In this document: positions 19,009 to 28,920 of the stretch, in pieces | Position numbering within the stretch: the stretch's first letter is position 1 | Layout: each line of letters opens with the position of its first letter | DNA from: Polychytrium aggregatum | Lineage: Eukaryota; Chytridiomycota; Chytridiomycetes; Polychytriales | Direction: 5' to 3' | NCBI RefSeq assembly: GCF_025602895.1 | Contig: NW_026516415.1 | Location: 1 to 50,531 of the forward strand | Length of the DNA stretch: 50,531 bases | Program-made: the position numbers and the translations under genes | Notes under the pieces: generated by a model | The model's input: only the letters and a program-made list of their open reading frames with translations | Told to the model about the DNA's origin: nothing | The model's database searches: none

Positions 19009-21988
19009 GAAGCCTCAACACCATCCACATCAGATTTGACCACCCACAGTGCCAGCCCCCAGTCGGTGAACACCATCACCCCCAGGCTGCACGAAATCGA
19101 GATCCAAAGTGAAAACGCAAAGGGACTCCTTAAAATAAAAGGATCTTTGAACAACTACCCCATCACAGTTCTACTTGACCCTGGAGCCACCAGCTCGTAC
19201 ATCTCAGAATCCATCGCCAGCGACCTCCAAATTGTGACCCACACAACCACCAACACGGTGCAAATGCCAAACGGGAAATCTTTTCCTTCAAAGCTCTCTG
19301 ACCCAGTGGACCTCCGAATTCAAAACTACCAAGCGAGGATGCAGCTCTTTACTGCACCACTCACTTGGGACTTGATTCTTGGAAAGAACTGGTTTGACCA
19401 ATCCAACCCAGAAATCGATTGGCCAAGCAACATTGTTAGTTTCAAACATGAAGGTGACCACCTCTGGACTGCCGATTATGTCTCAGTCTCATCCCCTATC
19501 ACCATCTCCGAACTCAAGAAACAATACCACATGCCTATGGGAGAAATTGCGAACCTGGCATCGACTTCACAAGTCTTCCACTGCTCCTTGAACCACATTG
19601 AGACAACCTTGACTGATTTCCAGAAGAACCTCGAAGTTGCCCTAGCAACCCTGAACCCAGAACATCGATCACGCATCCAGAACTTCCACCACGTCTTCAG
19701 CGAACTCGATCAACTGCCACCTCATCGGACAGGTATCGACATGAAAATCAACCTGGAAGAGAACTCGAAACCGACTTGGTCAAGCCTTTACCAAATGTCT
19801 TCAGAAGAACTTGCGCGTCTCAAGGACGAGCTATCGCGACTTTTGAATATCGAGCACATTCGAAAATCAATTTCTCCTTTCGGGGCACCTGTGTTTTGGG
19901 TAAAGCAAGGAGAGAAATATCGACTCGTCTTCGACTACCGAGCTCTCAATAAGAACACCGTGAAAGATCGAACGGCCCTCCCTAACATGAGGGAGATCAT
20001 GGACAGACTCTCGAAGTGTCGAGTGTTCTCGAAGCTGGATTTGCAGCGCGGGTTTCATCAGATCCGTATTGCAGAAGAAGACTCACCTAAAACAGCCTTT
20101 CGCACGAAGTATGGGCACTTTGAATGGGCCGTGATGCCCTTCGGGCTTGCCAATAGCCCCTCCGTATTCCAAGCAGCAATGAATGAAATATTCCGAGAGT
20201 ACATTGATGACTTCGTGTTCGTCTACATTGACGATATACTCATCGCCTCGGAGAACGAAGAGGATCATATCAAGCATATCGAGTTGGTTCTGGAGAAGAT
20301 CAAGCAGCATTCCTTCAAAATTCGCCCAGAGAAGTGCTCATTCTTTAAGGATACCGTCACGTACCTCGGTTTCATAATCGGAGAGGGCTTGATAAGAGTC
20401 CACCCGTCACGCACTGAAGCGATCAAGAACTATCCACGACCTCGAACTGAGCACGAGCTCCGAAGTTTCTTGGGACTTACCAATACGATCATGCACTTCA
20501 TCCCCAAGTACACTGCCGTCGCAGGCCCGCTGTCGGCCCTGCTGACAACCCGCAGTGCTAACTCGACCAAACTTGTTGAGTGGACTCCACAAACGGAGGC
20601 TTGCTATGAAGAAGCAAAGAAGATGTCACCGCTCTGTCTCCACATGATCGACACTTCCAAGGATATTCATTTGTTCACGGACTGGTCGGAATCAAGTGCT
20701 TCAATAGGAGGCTGGATCGGTCAAGAGTTAGACCAGTCTGGGAACATCAAGCCGATTGCATTCAATTCTCAAAAACTCCATGGATCGGAATTGAATTACT
20801 CACCATACAACGGCGAACTGCTTTCCATTTGCCGTCATCTGGAGAAGTTCAAAAATTATCTCGTCGGACGAAAGACTTACCTCCACACCGACCAGAAGGC
20901 ACTGAGACACATCCTTGAGTCCAAAACCCTGAACAAACGTCAACAGCGCGCAATCGACCTCATGTTGGACTTCGACCTTGAAATCCAATGGATCCCCGGA
21001 AAATGGAACAGGATTGCGGATATCCTCTCACGTACACCCCCAGCTGTATCAAAAGCAACTCAGGTCTCGATTGTCAATTCGATTATCCAACTTGGCCCGG
21101 ACCGGCAATCCTTACTTGAAGATATCAAAGATCGCTATGTTAACGATCAGATATTATGGGCAATCATAACGGCACGCAAAAACAATTCAACCGAGAATCT
21201 TCGGCCTTGGATGAAAGCACAACTCCATAGATTTCGCCTGGAAGACGACATCCTATACTTCGACAATCGGATTTGCATCCCGGGAGCTGAGCTCCGTAGC
21301 AGAATCATTCGAGACTTTCACGAATCGGTTTGTGCAGCGCATCCAGGAACGAATACCTTGCACCAAGCAATATCAACTCACTACTACTGGTCATCCATGA
21401 AGAAGGATATCGTCAACTGGGTCGCCCGCTGCGACATCTGCCAAAGAGCGAAGATTCGGCGTCAAAAGGCCTTCGGACTGTACAGCCGCGTCCCGATTCC
21501 AAACCGCAAAATGGACACCGTATCACTGGATTTCATCCTTGGGCTGCCTCCGATCCAAGATCCCAACACCGGGAGAGTATTCGATGCGATAACGATATTC
21601 GTAGATTCTCTTACCAAGTACGCCATCCTCATACCCGGAAGTAAGCGTGATACTGCACAGGATATTGCTCGTCAATACTTTGAGGAAGTATTCATGCACT
21701 TTGGACTTGCAAATACGATCGTTTCGGACCAAGATCCACGATTCAAATCTCAATTTTGGAGGTCGTTCAACGGCATATTGAAAACTCAGCTTCGGATGGC
21801 GTTTGCATACCACCACGAATCTGCGGGACAAGTCGAGCGATTCGTAGCGACGACCGCAGAGGCGATTCGGTGTTCAACCCTAGGGTTGAAGTCGACCTGG
21901 TTGAGTCAGCTTCCTTTCATCCAGTTTGCGTTGAATAATCATTCCTCAGCCTCAACCGGATATACAGCGTTTTTCCTTATGCATGGAC
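18985..21988 (+). pseudogene. pol: Element D pol, first part (PR, RT, RNase H, IN core)
   Basis: Open from the shift site to the A2 insertion. The protease motif is LLDPGATSSYIS, with Pro where retropepsins have Ser or Thr. RT shows FWVKQGEKYRLVFDYRALN, LQRGFHQIRI, MPFGLANSP and YIDDILIAS (Ile in place of the usual Leu). RNase H begins HLFTDWSESSASIGGW, unlike the TDASDFA of the other families, followed by HTDQKALRHIL. Integrase has H-H-C-C (HESVCAAHPG, CDICQRAK) and D,D-35-E (LDFILGLPP, SDQDPRF, AGQVERF). Coding stops within the conserved MHG(Q/L) turn after the core, where A2 adds CTG TAG. Codon use is less GC-rich than in A. Confidence 0.92.
21984..21988. repeat. Target duplication of A2 (left copy)
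   Basis: TGGAC, repeated at 27440-27444. Confidence 0.97.
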
Positions 21989-22297
21989 TGTAGGAGATGG
22001 TATCTCCGACGCTGTGCTGCGCGTACTGCGCGTACTGCGCGGCGCAGTGGGTCGTGACCTGTGCTGCGCTTTGCGTTTTCACGCACCGCAGGCAGGCCAC
22101 CGCAGGGTATACCTGCGGGTTGCCCCCGTTCCCCCCGTTTGTCTGGAGTTCGGTTTTATCGTGAATAAACGTAAGTGCTCCCCGAGCTCACCCGTCCGCT
22201 AGAGTAGCCTAGCACCGCCCTGTTCTGCCCCGTCCTGTCTTGTCTTGTACCCCCTCCCTCCCCGTCTTGCCCCAACGTCCCAGTAGTGGACGTTACA
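21989..22297 (+). repeat. A2 5' LTR
   Basis: 309 bp, TGTAGGAG...GTTACA. Inverted repeats lie at both ends: GGAGAT/ATCTCC at 21992-22006 and AACGTCC/GGACGTT near 22274-22294. AATAAA at 22164-22169. No convincing TATA box. A GCGTACTGC direct repeat lies near the start. Confidence 0.96.
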
Positions 22298-22315
22298 TGG
22301 TAGCATCGGAAATCC
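22298..22315 (+). other. A2 primer binding site, tRNA type
   Basis: TGGTAGCATCGGAAATCC starts directly after the LTR. TGG pairs with the CCA end of a tRNA. The implied tRNA 3' end (CGATGCTACCA) has the U72-A73 pattern of eukaryotic initiator Met tRNA, but the tRNA was not identified. No LTR segment complements it, so self-priming is not supported here. Confidence 0.6.
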
Positions 22316-22419
22316 TCGTCTTGTTTTCGTCCTGTTTGTCCTCTTTCTAGATCCTCAAGCTGGATCCCGCCTCTCTTGCCGACCGACTCTCCTCTCTGTC
22401 CCTGGAGCCTGCCCCTGCC

Positions 22420-23241
22420 ATGAGCAACCCCCGCCCACTTCCGGAAGCCTTCCTCAAGACCTTCCGTGCCCCAGTGTTTACTGGGAAGAGCCGCTCCTCC
22501 TCGGTGGAGGACTGGCTGCAGCAACTCGAGGACTACCTCGATGCTGCCCAAGTCGCCCCCACCCACCACATCGTCGCCGCCAAGCTCTGCTTAAAGGACC
22601 AGGCGTACCGTTGGTACCGCCGCCAAGGGTTCGACGAGCAGAGCGAAGGTGTGTTTGACGACTTCAAGGACCGCCTCCGTCGCCGCTTCGGCAGCCCCAA
22701 TGCTGAACTCATTGCCCGTGACAAGCTATACTCTCTCGTGCAGCGTGGTTCTGTGACCCGCTACATCGAGGAGTTTGAAGACCTCTCCTCCCAGATTGAG
22801 GAGCTGGGCTCTGCTGATGCGATGTACCTCTTCCAGAAGGGCCTCAAGCCCAAGATCAGAGAGTACATCGCCAGCAACCCTGATGCCCGCAAGTCCCTGG
22901 ACGTGATGATGGACGTTGCCGAGAACCTCGACAACGTCCAGTACCATGGCCGCCAGTTCTACCCGCAGCTGGCAGGCGGCCATCGGTCTCATCACGTCCC
23001 AGCCCGTCCGCCTCGCCCGGCCCCGCCCGCAAGACCCATGCCTGAGCCCATGGACGTTGACGTCAACGCCATGGAGGCTCGTGGCCCTCCCCGCTCCCGG
23101 TTCCAGCAAGCTGCCACTGTCTCCCCCAAGGACAGACAGAAGCAGGAGGACCTCCGCCATGGTTCCTGCTTCTTCTGTCACCGACCGGGACACCAGGCCA
23201 AGGAGTGCCCCATGAAGTCGGGAAACGGCCGACCCTACTAG
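22420..23241 (+). CDS. gag: A2 gag
   Basis: 273 residues, identical on reading to A1 and A5 gag. The start [11 protein letters not shown] lies 122 nt after the LTR. Capsid region ([48 protein letters not shown]), [10 protein letters not shown] linker, knuckle [14 protein letters not shown], tail MKSGNGRPY. The TAG stop at 23239-23241 lies in the frameshift stem. It builds the virus-like particle and packages the element RNA. Confidence 0.94.
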   Translation: MSNPRPLPEAFLKTFRAPVFTGKSRSSSVEDWLQQLEDYLDAAQVAPTHHIVAAKLCLKDQAYRWYRRQGFDEQSEGVFDDFKDRLRRRFGSPNAELIARDKLYSLVQRGSVTRYIEEFEDLSSQIEELGSADAMYLFQKGLKPKIREYIASNPDARKSLDVMMDVAENLDNVQYHGRQFYPQLAGGHRSHHVPARPPRPAPPARPMPEPMDVDVNAMEARGPPRSRFQQAATVSPKDRQKQEDLRHGSCFFCHRPGHQAKECPMKSGNGRPY

Positions 23242-26200
23242 GTGGCTCTGGAGCCCTAGTAGGAGACCAACGCCGTGGATTGCTCAATGCAGTCCACGCG
23301 TCTCCAGAGGAAGTTCACCTCGCCCCCTCCCCCGAAGGAGAAACAAACCAAGTGTTGTGCGTCGTGCGAGAGGTGCATGGTGGCGCAAGCCGCCTGCCTC
23401 TCCACGAACGTGAAGAGAAAACCAAAATTGAAAACCAAAACAAAAAAGAAAATCAAGAACCCTTGAGGGACAGGACCGCCTGTGCCCTCACCCCTGTCAA
23501 GTCGTGTGTGTCGGATGCTTCCGACATGTGTCCGCAAGCCGTGGACGTCGTGTGCAATGGCGTGCTGACGCCGCAGGCCCCCGCAATGGCCGAACCCTAT
23601 CCAAAATGTCCGAGTGGCCGTGATGAAGCCAACCAAGACCAAGTGTCGCCCGTTCCCCCAAGTCAAGTCATGGTGCAGGAGGCTGTGCAGGAGGACCATG
23701 AAGAGTCCCTGCTGTACCTCCCTGCCACCGTCCAAGGTCACACCGTCCGAATGATGGTGGACTCTGGAGCAAGCTGCAACTTTGTCAGCAGACGCTTGCT
23801 CCAGGAGCTCAACATACATGCAACCAAGAAGAAGTCGCCGATGAGTGTGGCGCTTGCAGACGATCGTGTGCAGCAGTGCACACACCAAGTGGTCCTGCGA
23901 GTGGCCCTCCATCCCAAGTACCATCCTGTCCTGTTGTTCCAAGTGATCGACACCAAGTTCGATGCCATCCTCGGCATGAGCTGGCTTGCTCGTGCCGAGC
24001 CGACTCCAGTCGTCGACTGGAAAGGCCGCACTGTCCGTGTTGGCCCTGACATTGTCCTGCAGGGCATGGCCTCACCCAACATGCCACCTCTCCTCTCAGC
24101 CATGCAATTCAAGAGGCTGATCAAGAAGGACACGTCGTTCCTCTGTGTCGTGCGTGAGGTCGACGACACCGACCAAGCCGGTCCCGGTCCCCCGCCTGTG
24201 GTGACCAAGCTGCTCGACGAGTACAAGGACGTATTCCCCGACCAGTTGCCACAATGCCTGCCACCCCAACGCACCGTCGATCATCGCATCGACATCGAAC
24301 CAGGCTCGTCGCCTCCGTCAAGACCGACGTACCAACTGTCGCTGACGGAGATGGACGAACTCAAGCGCCAGTTGGATGACCTCCTCGCCCATGGGTTCAT
24401 CCGCCCGAGCCAGTCACCGTATGGTGCACCAGTGCTCTTTGTCAAGAAGAAAGAAGGTGATCTCAGGATGTGCGTCGACTATCGCGCACTAAACAAACAG
24501 ACCATCAAGAACACCTACCCGTTGCCCAGGATCGACGAGTTGATGGATCGTCTGAGTGGAGCAAAGGTCTTTAGCAAGATAGACCTCCGCTCAGGCTACC
24601 ATCAGATCCGCATCCACGAGGATGATGTCCACAAGACCGCCTTCAGGACTCGCTACGGACTGTACGAGTTCCTAGTGCTGCCGTTCGGATTGACGAACGC
24701 ACCTGCCACGTTCATGCAGCTGATGAACGATGTGTTCCGCCAAGAGCTCGACAACTCTGTCATCGTGTACCTGGATGATATCCTTGTGTACAGCAAGGAT
24801 GAAGCGACCCATGAAGGTCATGTCGCCCGCGTGCTGGCCAAGCTACGCGAGCACAAGTTGTATGCCAAACTGTCCAAGTGTGAGTTCTTCAAGAATCAAG
24901 TCCCGTTCCTGGGACACGTTGTCTCAGGAAGAGGAATCGAAGTCGACCCCGCCAAGGTCAAGTCTGTGGTCGAGTGGCCGCCGCTCGCATGCGTCTCTGA
25001 CGTGCAGTCGTTTCTCGGTCTCGTCAACTACTACCGCCGATTCATCCCCGATCTGGCGCGCACTGCCGGTCCACTCACAGACCTACTCCGCAAAGAGTGC
25101 CCCTTCGTGTGGGACCACCCACAACGCCAAGCGTTCGAGACCCTCAAGCACGCCTTGACGAACGCTCCTGTCCTCGCTGTGTTCGACCCGAACACGGATG
25201 TCTCCGTGCACACCGACGCCTCCGACTTTGCGGTGGGAGCTGTTTTGATGCAGGAGGGAAGGCCCGTTGCCTTCGAGTCGCGCAAACTGTCCCAACACGA
25301 GATCAACTATCCCGTGCACGAGAAGGAGCAGCTTGCGATCATCTACGCGCTGCAGAAGTTCCGAGTGTACCTCCACGGTACCGCCAAGCCCTTCAAGATT
25401 GTGACGGACCACCAGTCACTGCGTTACCTCGACACCAAGAAGAACCTGAGCCGACGCCAAGCGCGATGGATGGAGTTCCTCGCCGAGTACAACTACGAGG
25501 TTGTATACCAGAAAGGCAAACTCAATGTGGTGCCTGACGCACTGTCCCGACGCCCCGACTACCAATTGGCGTCACTGTACGAGTCGACTGTCAGTGTCGA
25601 CAACACGATGCTGGATGTTGTCCGAGACAACATCGCCAACGACAAACAGTTCGGAGAACTGTTCCGAAAGGTGTCTAAGCTCCCCAAGGACGACGAATCA
25701 TCCGAGTACACAGTGCGTGATGGCCTGCTCCTCCTGAAGAAGGACAGCCGTGTCTGTGTGCCGGACATTCCGTCGTTGAAGACCAAGTTGCTCCAAGAGG
25801 TCCACGACTCGCCCCTCGCTGGACACTTTGGAGTCGAGAAGACATACGACCGACTGGCCAAAGTCGCATACTGGCCTGGAATGAAGCGCACCGTCGAGAA
25901 GTACATCGAGTCCTGCCATACCTGCAAGATGGTCAAGTCACGCACGACCCGAGAGCAAGGATTGCTGCAACCCCTGCCTGTTCCCGACCGCCCCTGGACC
26001 AGCATGTCCATGGATCTCATCACGCATCTACCGACGACCAAGTTGGACCACGATGCAATCGCTGTCTTTGTCGACAGGTTCAGCAAGATGGCACACTTTG
26101 TGCCGTGCCAGACGACATGCTCCGCGCCTGACCTTGCACTGCTGTTCTTCAAGCATGTGTTCAAGCACCACGGCCTCCCAAAGTCCATCGTCAGTGATCG

Positions 26201-27047
26201 AGACCCCCGATTCACCTCCTTGTTTTGGACAAGTCTGTTCGACCATCTCGGCACCAAGCTGAACATGTCAACCTCGCACCACCAACAAACGGATGGACAG
26301 TCCGAGCGGACGATCCGCACCCTCGAGCAATACCTGAGGACATACGCCTCGACCAGCCAAGACGACTGGGACATACAGCTGAGTCATGCAGAGTTTGCAT
26401 ACAACACCGCCAAGTCGAGCACAACTGGCTTGAGCCCCTTTGAGGCGCTCTACGGATTCCAGCCTGATGTTCCCACCTCCTTGACACTGACCGAGTCCAC
26501 GGCTGGATTGCCTCCCAAACCAAGTGCCTTTGTCAAAGATCATCAAGTCCGACACAAGATGATCGCCGACGCGCTCACGGATGCGCAACAAGTGATGGCG
26601 AAGTACTACGACCGCCGACACCAGGATGTCTCCTTTGAAGTTGGAGACCTTGTCTACCTGGACGCCGACAACATCAAGGTCCCCGAAGCCCAGTCAAAGA
26701 AGTTGTTGCCCAAGTACCGAGGACCGTTCAAGATAGCGGCCCGACCCAGTCCCCTCAACTACCTGTTGGACTTGCCACCTGGAAGCAAGCTCCATCCTGT
26801 CTTCCATGTGTCCAAGCTGCGTCGCCACACGACCCGCAGTCCAGCACAGTTCCCCGACGCCGACGAAGGTGTCCCGGACGACGCACCACTGGAAGACGAC
26901 CTCGGACAATACTATACTCAAGAATATGAAGTCGAAAGGATCGTGAGGCACAAGAAAGTGGCTGATGGGTCACTTCGGTTGGTTACCCACACTCGGGCAA
27001 CACATGGCAAACACTGGAGGACTTGTCCCATGCACCCGAGGAGCTGA
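23205..27047 (+). CDS. pol: A2 pol, C-terminus altered by a 16-bp deletion
   Basis: Pol in the -1 frame, natural entry at 23220-23226. Domains by residue: protease VDSGA at 185-189, RT YLDD at 522-525, RNase H TDASD from 670, integrase H867, H874, C904, C907, catalytic D937, D998, E1034, GPF at about 1173. Relative to A3 and A5, 16 bases are missing after SLR at residue 1258 (near 26980), between two GGTT repeats. The frame then reads [10 protein letters not shown] and stops at 27047. The beta strand and aromatic residues of the chromodomain (FYVKWVGY...TW) are gone, so integration targeting by histone binding should be lost while the enzymes remain. Confidence 0.93.
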   Translation: MPHEVGKRPTLLGGSGALVGDQRRGLLNAVHASPEEVHLAPSPEGETNQVLCVVREVHGGASRLPLHEREEKTKIENQNKKENQEPLRDRTACALTPVKSCVSDASDMCPQAVDVVCNGVLTPQAPAMAEPYPKCPSGRDEANQDQVSPVPPSQVMVQEAVQEDHEESLLYLPATVQGHTVRMMVDSGASCNFVSRRLLQELNIHATKKKSPMSVALADDRVQQCTHQVVLRVALHPKYHPVLLFQVIDTKFDAILGMSWLARAEPTPVVDWKGRTVRVGPDIVLQGMASPNMPPLLSAMQFKRLIKKDTSFLCVVREVDDTDQAGPGPPPVVTKLLDEYKDVFPDQLPQCLPPQRTVDHRIDIEPGSSPPSRPTYQLSLTEMDELKRQLDDLLAHGFIRPSQSPYGAPVLFVKKKEGDLRMCVDYRALNKQTIKNTYPLPRIDELMDRLSGAKVFSKIDLRSGYHQIRIHEDDVHKTAFRTRYGLYEFLVLPFGLTNAPATFMQLMNDVFRQELDNSVIVYLDDILVYSKDEATHEGHVARVLAKLREHKLYAKLSKCEFFKNQVPFLGHVVSGRGIEVDPAKVKSVVEWPPLACVSDVQSFLGLVNYYRRFIPDLARTAGPLTDLLRKECPFVWDHPQRQAFETLKHALTNAPVLAVFDPNTDVSVHTDASDFAVGAVLMQEGRPVAFESRKLSQHEINYPVHEKEQLAIIYALQKFRVYLHGTAKPFKIVTDHQSLRYLDTKKNLSRRQARWMEFLAEYNYEVVYQKGKLNVVPDALSRRPDYQLASLYESTVSVDNTMLDVVRDNIANDKQFGELFRKVSKLPKDDESSEYTVRDGLLLLKKDSRVCVPDIPSLKTKLLQEVHDSPLAGHFGVEKTYDRLAKVAYWPGMKRTVEKYIESCHTCKMVKSRTTREQGLLQPLPVPDRPWTSMSMDLITHLPTTKLDHDAIAVFVDRFSKMAHFVPCQTTCSAPDLALLFFKHVFKHHGLPKSIVSDRDPRFTSLFWTSLFDHLGTKLNMSTSHHQQTDGQSERTIRTLEQYLRTYASTSQDDWDIQLSHAEFAYNTAKSSTTGLSPFEALYGFQPDVPTSLTLTESTAGLPPKPSAFVKDHQVRHKMIADALTDAQQVMAKYYDRRHQDVSFEVGDLVYLDADNIKVPEAQSKKLLPKYRGPFKIAARPSPLNYLLDLPPGSKLHPVFHVSKLRRHTTRSPAQFPDADEGVPDDAPLEDDLGQYYTQEYEVERIVRHKKVADGSLRLVTHTRATHGKHWRTCPMHPRS
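23220..23263 (+). promoter_or_regulatory. A2 gag-pol -1 frameshift signal
   Basis: GGGAAAC (23220-23226) in phase tcG GGA AAC, 7-nt spacer, then stem CCTACTAG (23234-23241) with CTAGTAGG (23256-23263) and inner GGCT/AGCC with loop CTGG. The gag TAG is part of the 5' arm. Confidence 0.85.
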
Positions 27048-27130
27048 GTAAATACGGTAAACACCTCGAGGAGCCCCAAATAAAGAGCACACGCAGGGCT
27101 CCTCGCAGGAAGCCTTCTTAAGTGTGGGAG

Positions 27131-27439
27131 TGTAGGAGATGGTATCTCCGACGCTGTGCTGCGCGTACTGCGCGTACTGCGCGGCGCAGTGGGTCGTGAC
27201 CTGTGCTGCGCTTTGCGTTTTCACGCACCGCAGGCAGGCCACCGCAGGGTATACCTGCGGGTTGCCCCCGTTCCCCCCGTTTGTCTGGAGTTCGGTTTTA
27301 TCGTGAATAAACGTAAGTGCTCCCCGAGCTCACCCGTCCGCTAGAGTAGCCTAGCACCGCCCTGTTCTGCCCCGTCCTGTCTTGTCTTGTACCCCCTCCC
27401 TCCCCGTCTTGCCCCAACGTCCCAGTAGTGGACGTTACA
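27131..27439 (+). repeat. A2 3' LTR
   Basis: 309 bp, same as the 5' LTR on reading. Preceded by the short purine run AAGTGTGGGAG, the likely polypurine tract. Confidence 0.96.
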
Positions 27440-27444
27440 TGGAC
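27440..27444. repeat. Target duplication of A2 (right copy)
   Basis: TGGAC, matching 21984-21988. Confidence 0.97.
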
Positions 27445-28115
27445 AGCATCCCCGCACACCCGAAAATGCCGAAGTAATCGATCATACCGATCCGGCTGCA
27501 CAGGGTATTGAAGAAATGAAGGCCACGCTCGCCATTGTGAGCGACAACATTAAAAAGGCTCAAGACAAGGCCCTGCTCTATTCCAACCAGCGCAGGCAAG
27601 ACATCAATCACGAAATCGGAGATCGGGTTCTTATTGACACGACCGCTTACCATTTCAATTCAGACATTGTCGAGCCTTCTAAAATTCGGATGCCTTACCT
27701 AGGACCATTCATCATCATCGACAAACTTGGAACAACCGGGTATCGCCTCGATCTTCCTCCAAACCTGAAATTTTCTCCAGACGTTCCAGCTTCAGCGCTC
27801 GTACCGTACAAAACTCCACATTCGACACAAAAGGTTTTTGATCAGCCCGACGCAAACGAGGAAGGAGAGTTCGAGGTTGAAGTCATCCTTGGCCACCGAC
27901 TCAACAGGAGGGCGAAAAACCCCAGACTTCGACATCAACTTCTCGTTCGATGGACCGGTTACGATCAGAGCTACGACTCATGGGAACCTGTGGATCTGCT
28001 CCTGGAAAACGCTTTCGAGAGCATAACGGACTTCCTTGGAAGGAACCCCAACTTGCCTGAGATTTCTTCTCTTCGAGATCTGTGTTCCGGATTTGAGCCG
28101 GGGACGAAAAATTGA
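27445..28115 (+). pseudogene. pol: Element D pol, second part (GPY/F module, chromodomain)
   Basis: Continues the D pol frame in phase from 21988 across A2, so the element was open when A2 entered. It begins with the HPRTP turn after the integrase core, then ATLAIVSDNIKKAQDKALLY, a GPF-type stretch (YLGPFIIIDKLGTTGYRLDL) and a chromodomain (EGEFEVEVILGHRLN, QLLVRWTGYDQSYDSWEP). It stops at a TGA at 28113-28115, 34 nt before the LTR. The ATG at 27516 is internal. Confidence 0.92.
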
Positions 28116-28134
28116 TGGTAGATCTTCAGCACAA

Positions 28135-28149
28135 TTTTTCTGGGGGGGA
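28135..28149 (+). other. Element D polypurine tract
   Basis: TTTTTCTGGGGGGGA: a pyrimidine run and then GGGGGGGA directly before the LTR start TGTCACGACC. Confidence 0.85.
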
Positions 28150-28514
28150 TGTCACGACCCTGCCACTTCCACCTCCACATCGCAGATCATGCGCCCGTGA
28201 ATGCACGCGCGCACTCTTCCCGTTTGATTGGCGCACGACGACCCCACGTTGACGCCAAGATTGCCACACGCACCAGATGCTGTGGCAATCCACTCTCGCT
28301 GCGTGTTAAGCCTCTCTCGCTGACCCTCAGAGCACCCACGAGAGATGTTGCCCCTCTGACCGCTCGATGCTGACGGACCCGGGGGTCTCCCTTAAGAAGA
28401 ACGACGAGTTCTATCCGAGAGGAGGGGGGCACTTGCGAACTTCGAACCCAGATCTTATTTTTGAATATATCTTTTTCCTCTGATCCGCCATGCCCGAAGA
28501 CCTCGGTCCTGACA
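28150..28514 (+). repeat. Element D 3' LTR
   Basis: 365 bp, TGTCACGACC...GTCCTGACA (TGTCA/TGACA ends). It contains a 10-bp inverted repeat GATTGCCACA/TGTGGCAATC (28259-28290). The next bases, CACTACCTGG, are E2 coding sequence; CACTA is the presumed target duplication. The end is inferred from the LTR inverted repeat and the E2 match. Confidence 0.82.
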
Positions 28515-28613
28515 CACTACCTGGTCGGGGCCCGGGACATCCTTGTCTACTCCGACCACAAGAATCTAACGTTCTTCTGGAGTCGCCGGTTGCTCAAACA
28601 GCGACACGCCAGG
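28515..28613 (+). pseudogene. pol: E2 pol fragment, RNase H (left piece)
   Basis: Encodes [18 protein letters not shown]... up to LLKQRHAR, matching E1 RNase H at protein level with one or two changes, while the DNA differs at many third positions. It is part of an older, E-like element on the plus strand, cut left by D and right by E1. The reading continues at 39085 after E1. Confidence 0.85.
28609..28613. repeat. Target duplication of E1 (left copy)
   Basis: CCAGG, repeated at 39080-39084. Confidence 0.96.
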
Positions 28614-28920
28614 TGTCAGGAATTGGCGAGGGCAGGGCAGGGGAATCAAGGGCAGGGACAGGGGAGCTAGGACGGGACGGGAACAGGGACAGACAAGGAG
28701 AGTGATAATCGTTTATTAGAAGTGATAATTCACTAGCGTTCATCAGGAGGGGAGCGGGGTGGTCTATTTAAGTCTATGCCTACTCCCCCCCCGCTCGCCC
28801 TTCGGAGAATATATTTAGTCTCCGATCCTATGTTTCCCACGGTCATGAATCATGACCATGTGGCCATGCAGGGTGGATCATGAGTGACGTGTCGCGCGAC
28901 TGTCAGTCACGTTCATAACA
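28614..28920 (-). repeat. E1 3' LTR
   Basis: 307 bp, TGTTATGAAC...TTCCTGACA on the minus strand. U3 has an 8-bp palindrome arm pair GGTCATGA/TCATGACC. The TATA-like TTAAATAG is followed by AATAAA. Directly abuts the pol stop codon. Confidence 0.95.

Larger units (their letters stand above)
21989..27439 (+). mobile_element. Element A2: complete family A chromovirus
   Basis: 5451 bp with two 309-bp LTRs that look identical, gag, frameshift signal and pol, between TGGAC duplications, inserted in the integrase of D. The only damage seen is a 16-bp deletion in the chromodomain. Confidence 0.97.
18613..28514 (+). mobile_element. Element D: Ty3/gypsy chromovirus, 3' part, interrupted by A2
   Basis: Plus strand: end of gag, -1 signal, pol split by A2 at 21989-27439, polypurine tract, 3' LTR. 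The 5' part (LTR, most of gag) is cut off by the insertion of B and must lie left of the window. The 3' LTR runs directly into old E2 coding sequence at 28515. Proteins are clearly different from the other families (YIDD in RT, TDWSESS in RNase H). Confidence 0.92.

Noticed and set aside
28461..28670. Possible small gene MNISFSSDPPCPKT...
   Set aside because: Chance join of the D LTR end, the E2 RNase H piece and the E1 LTR start.
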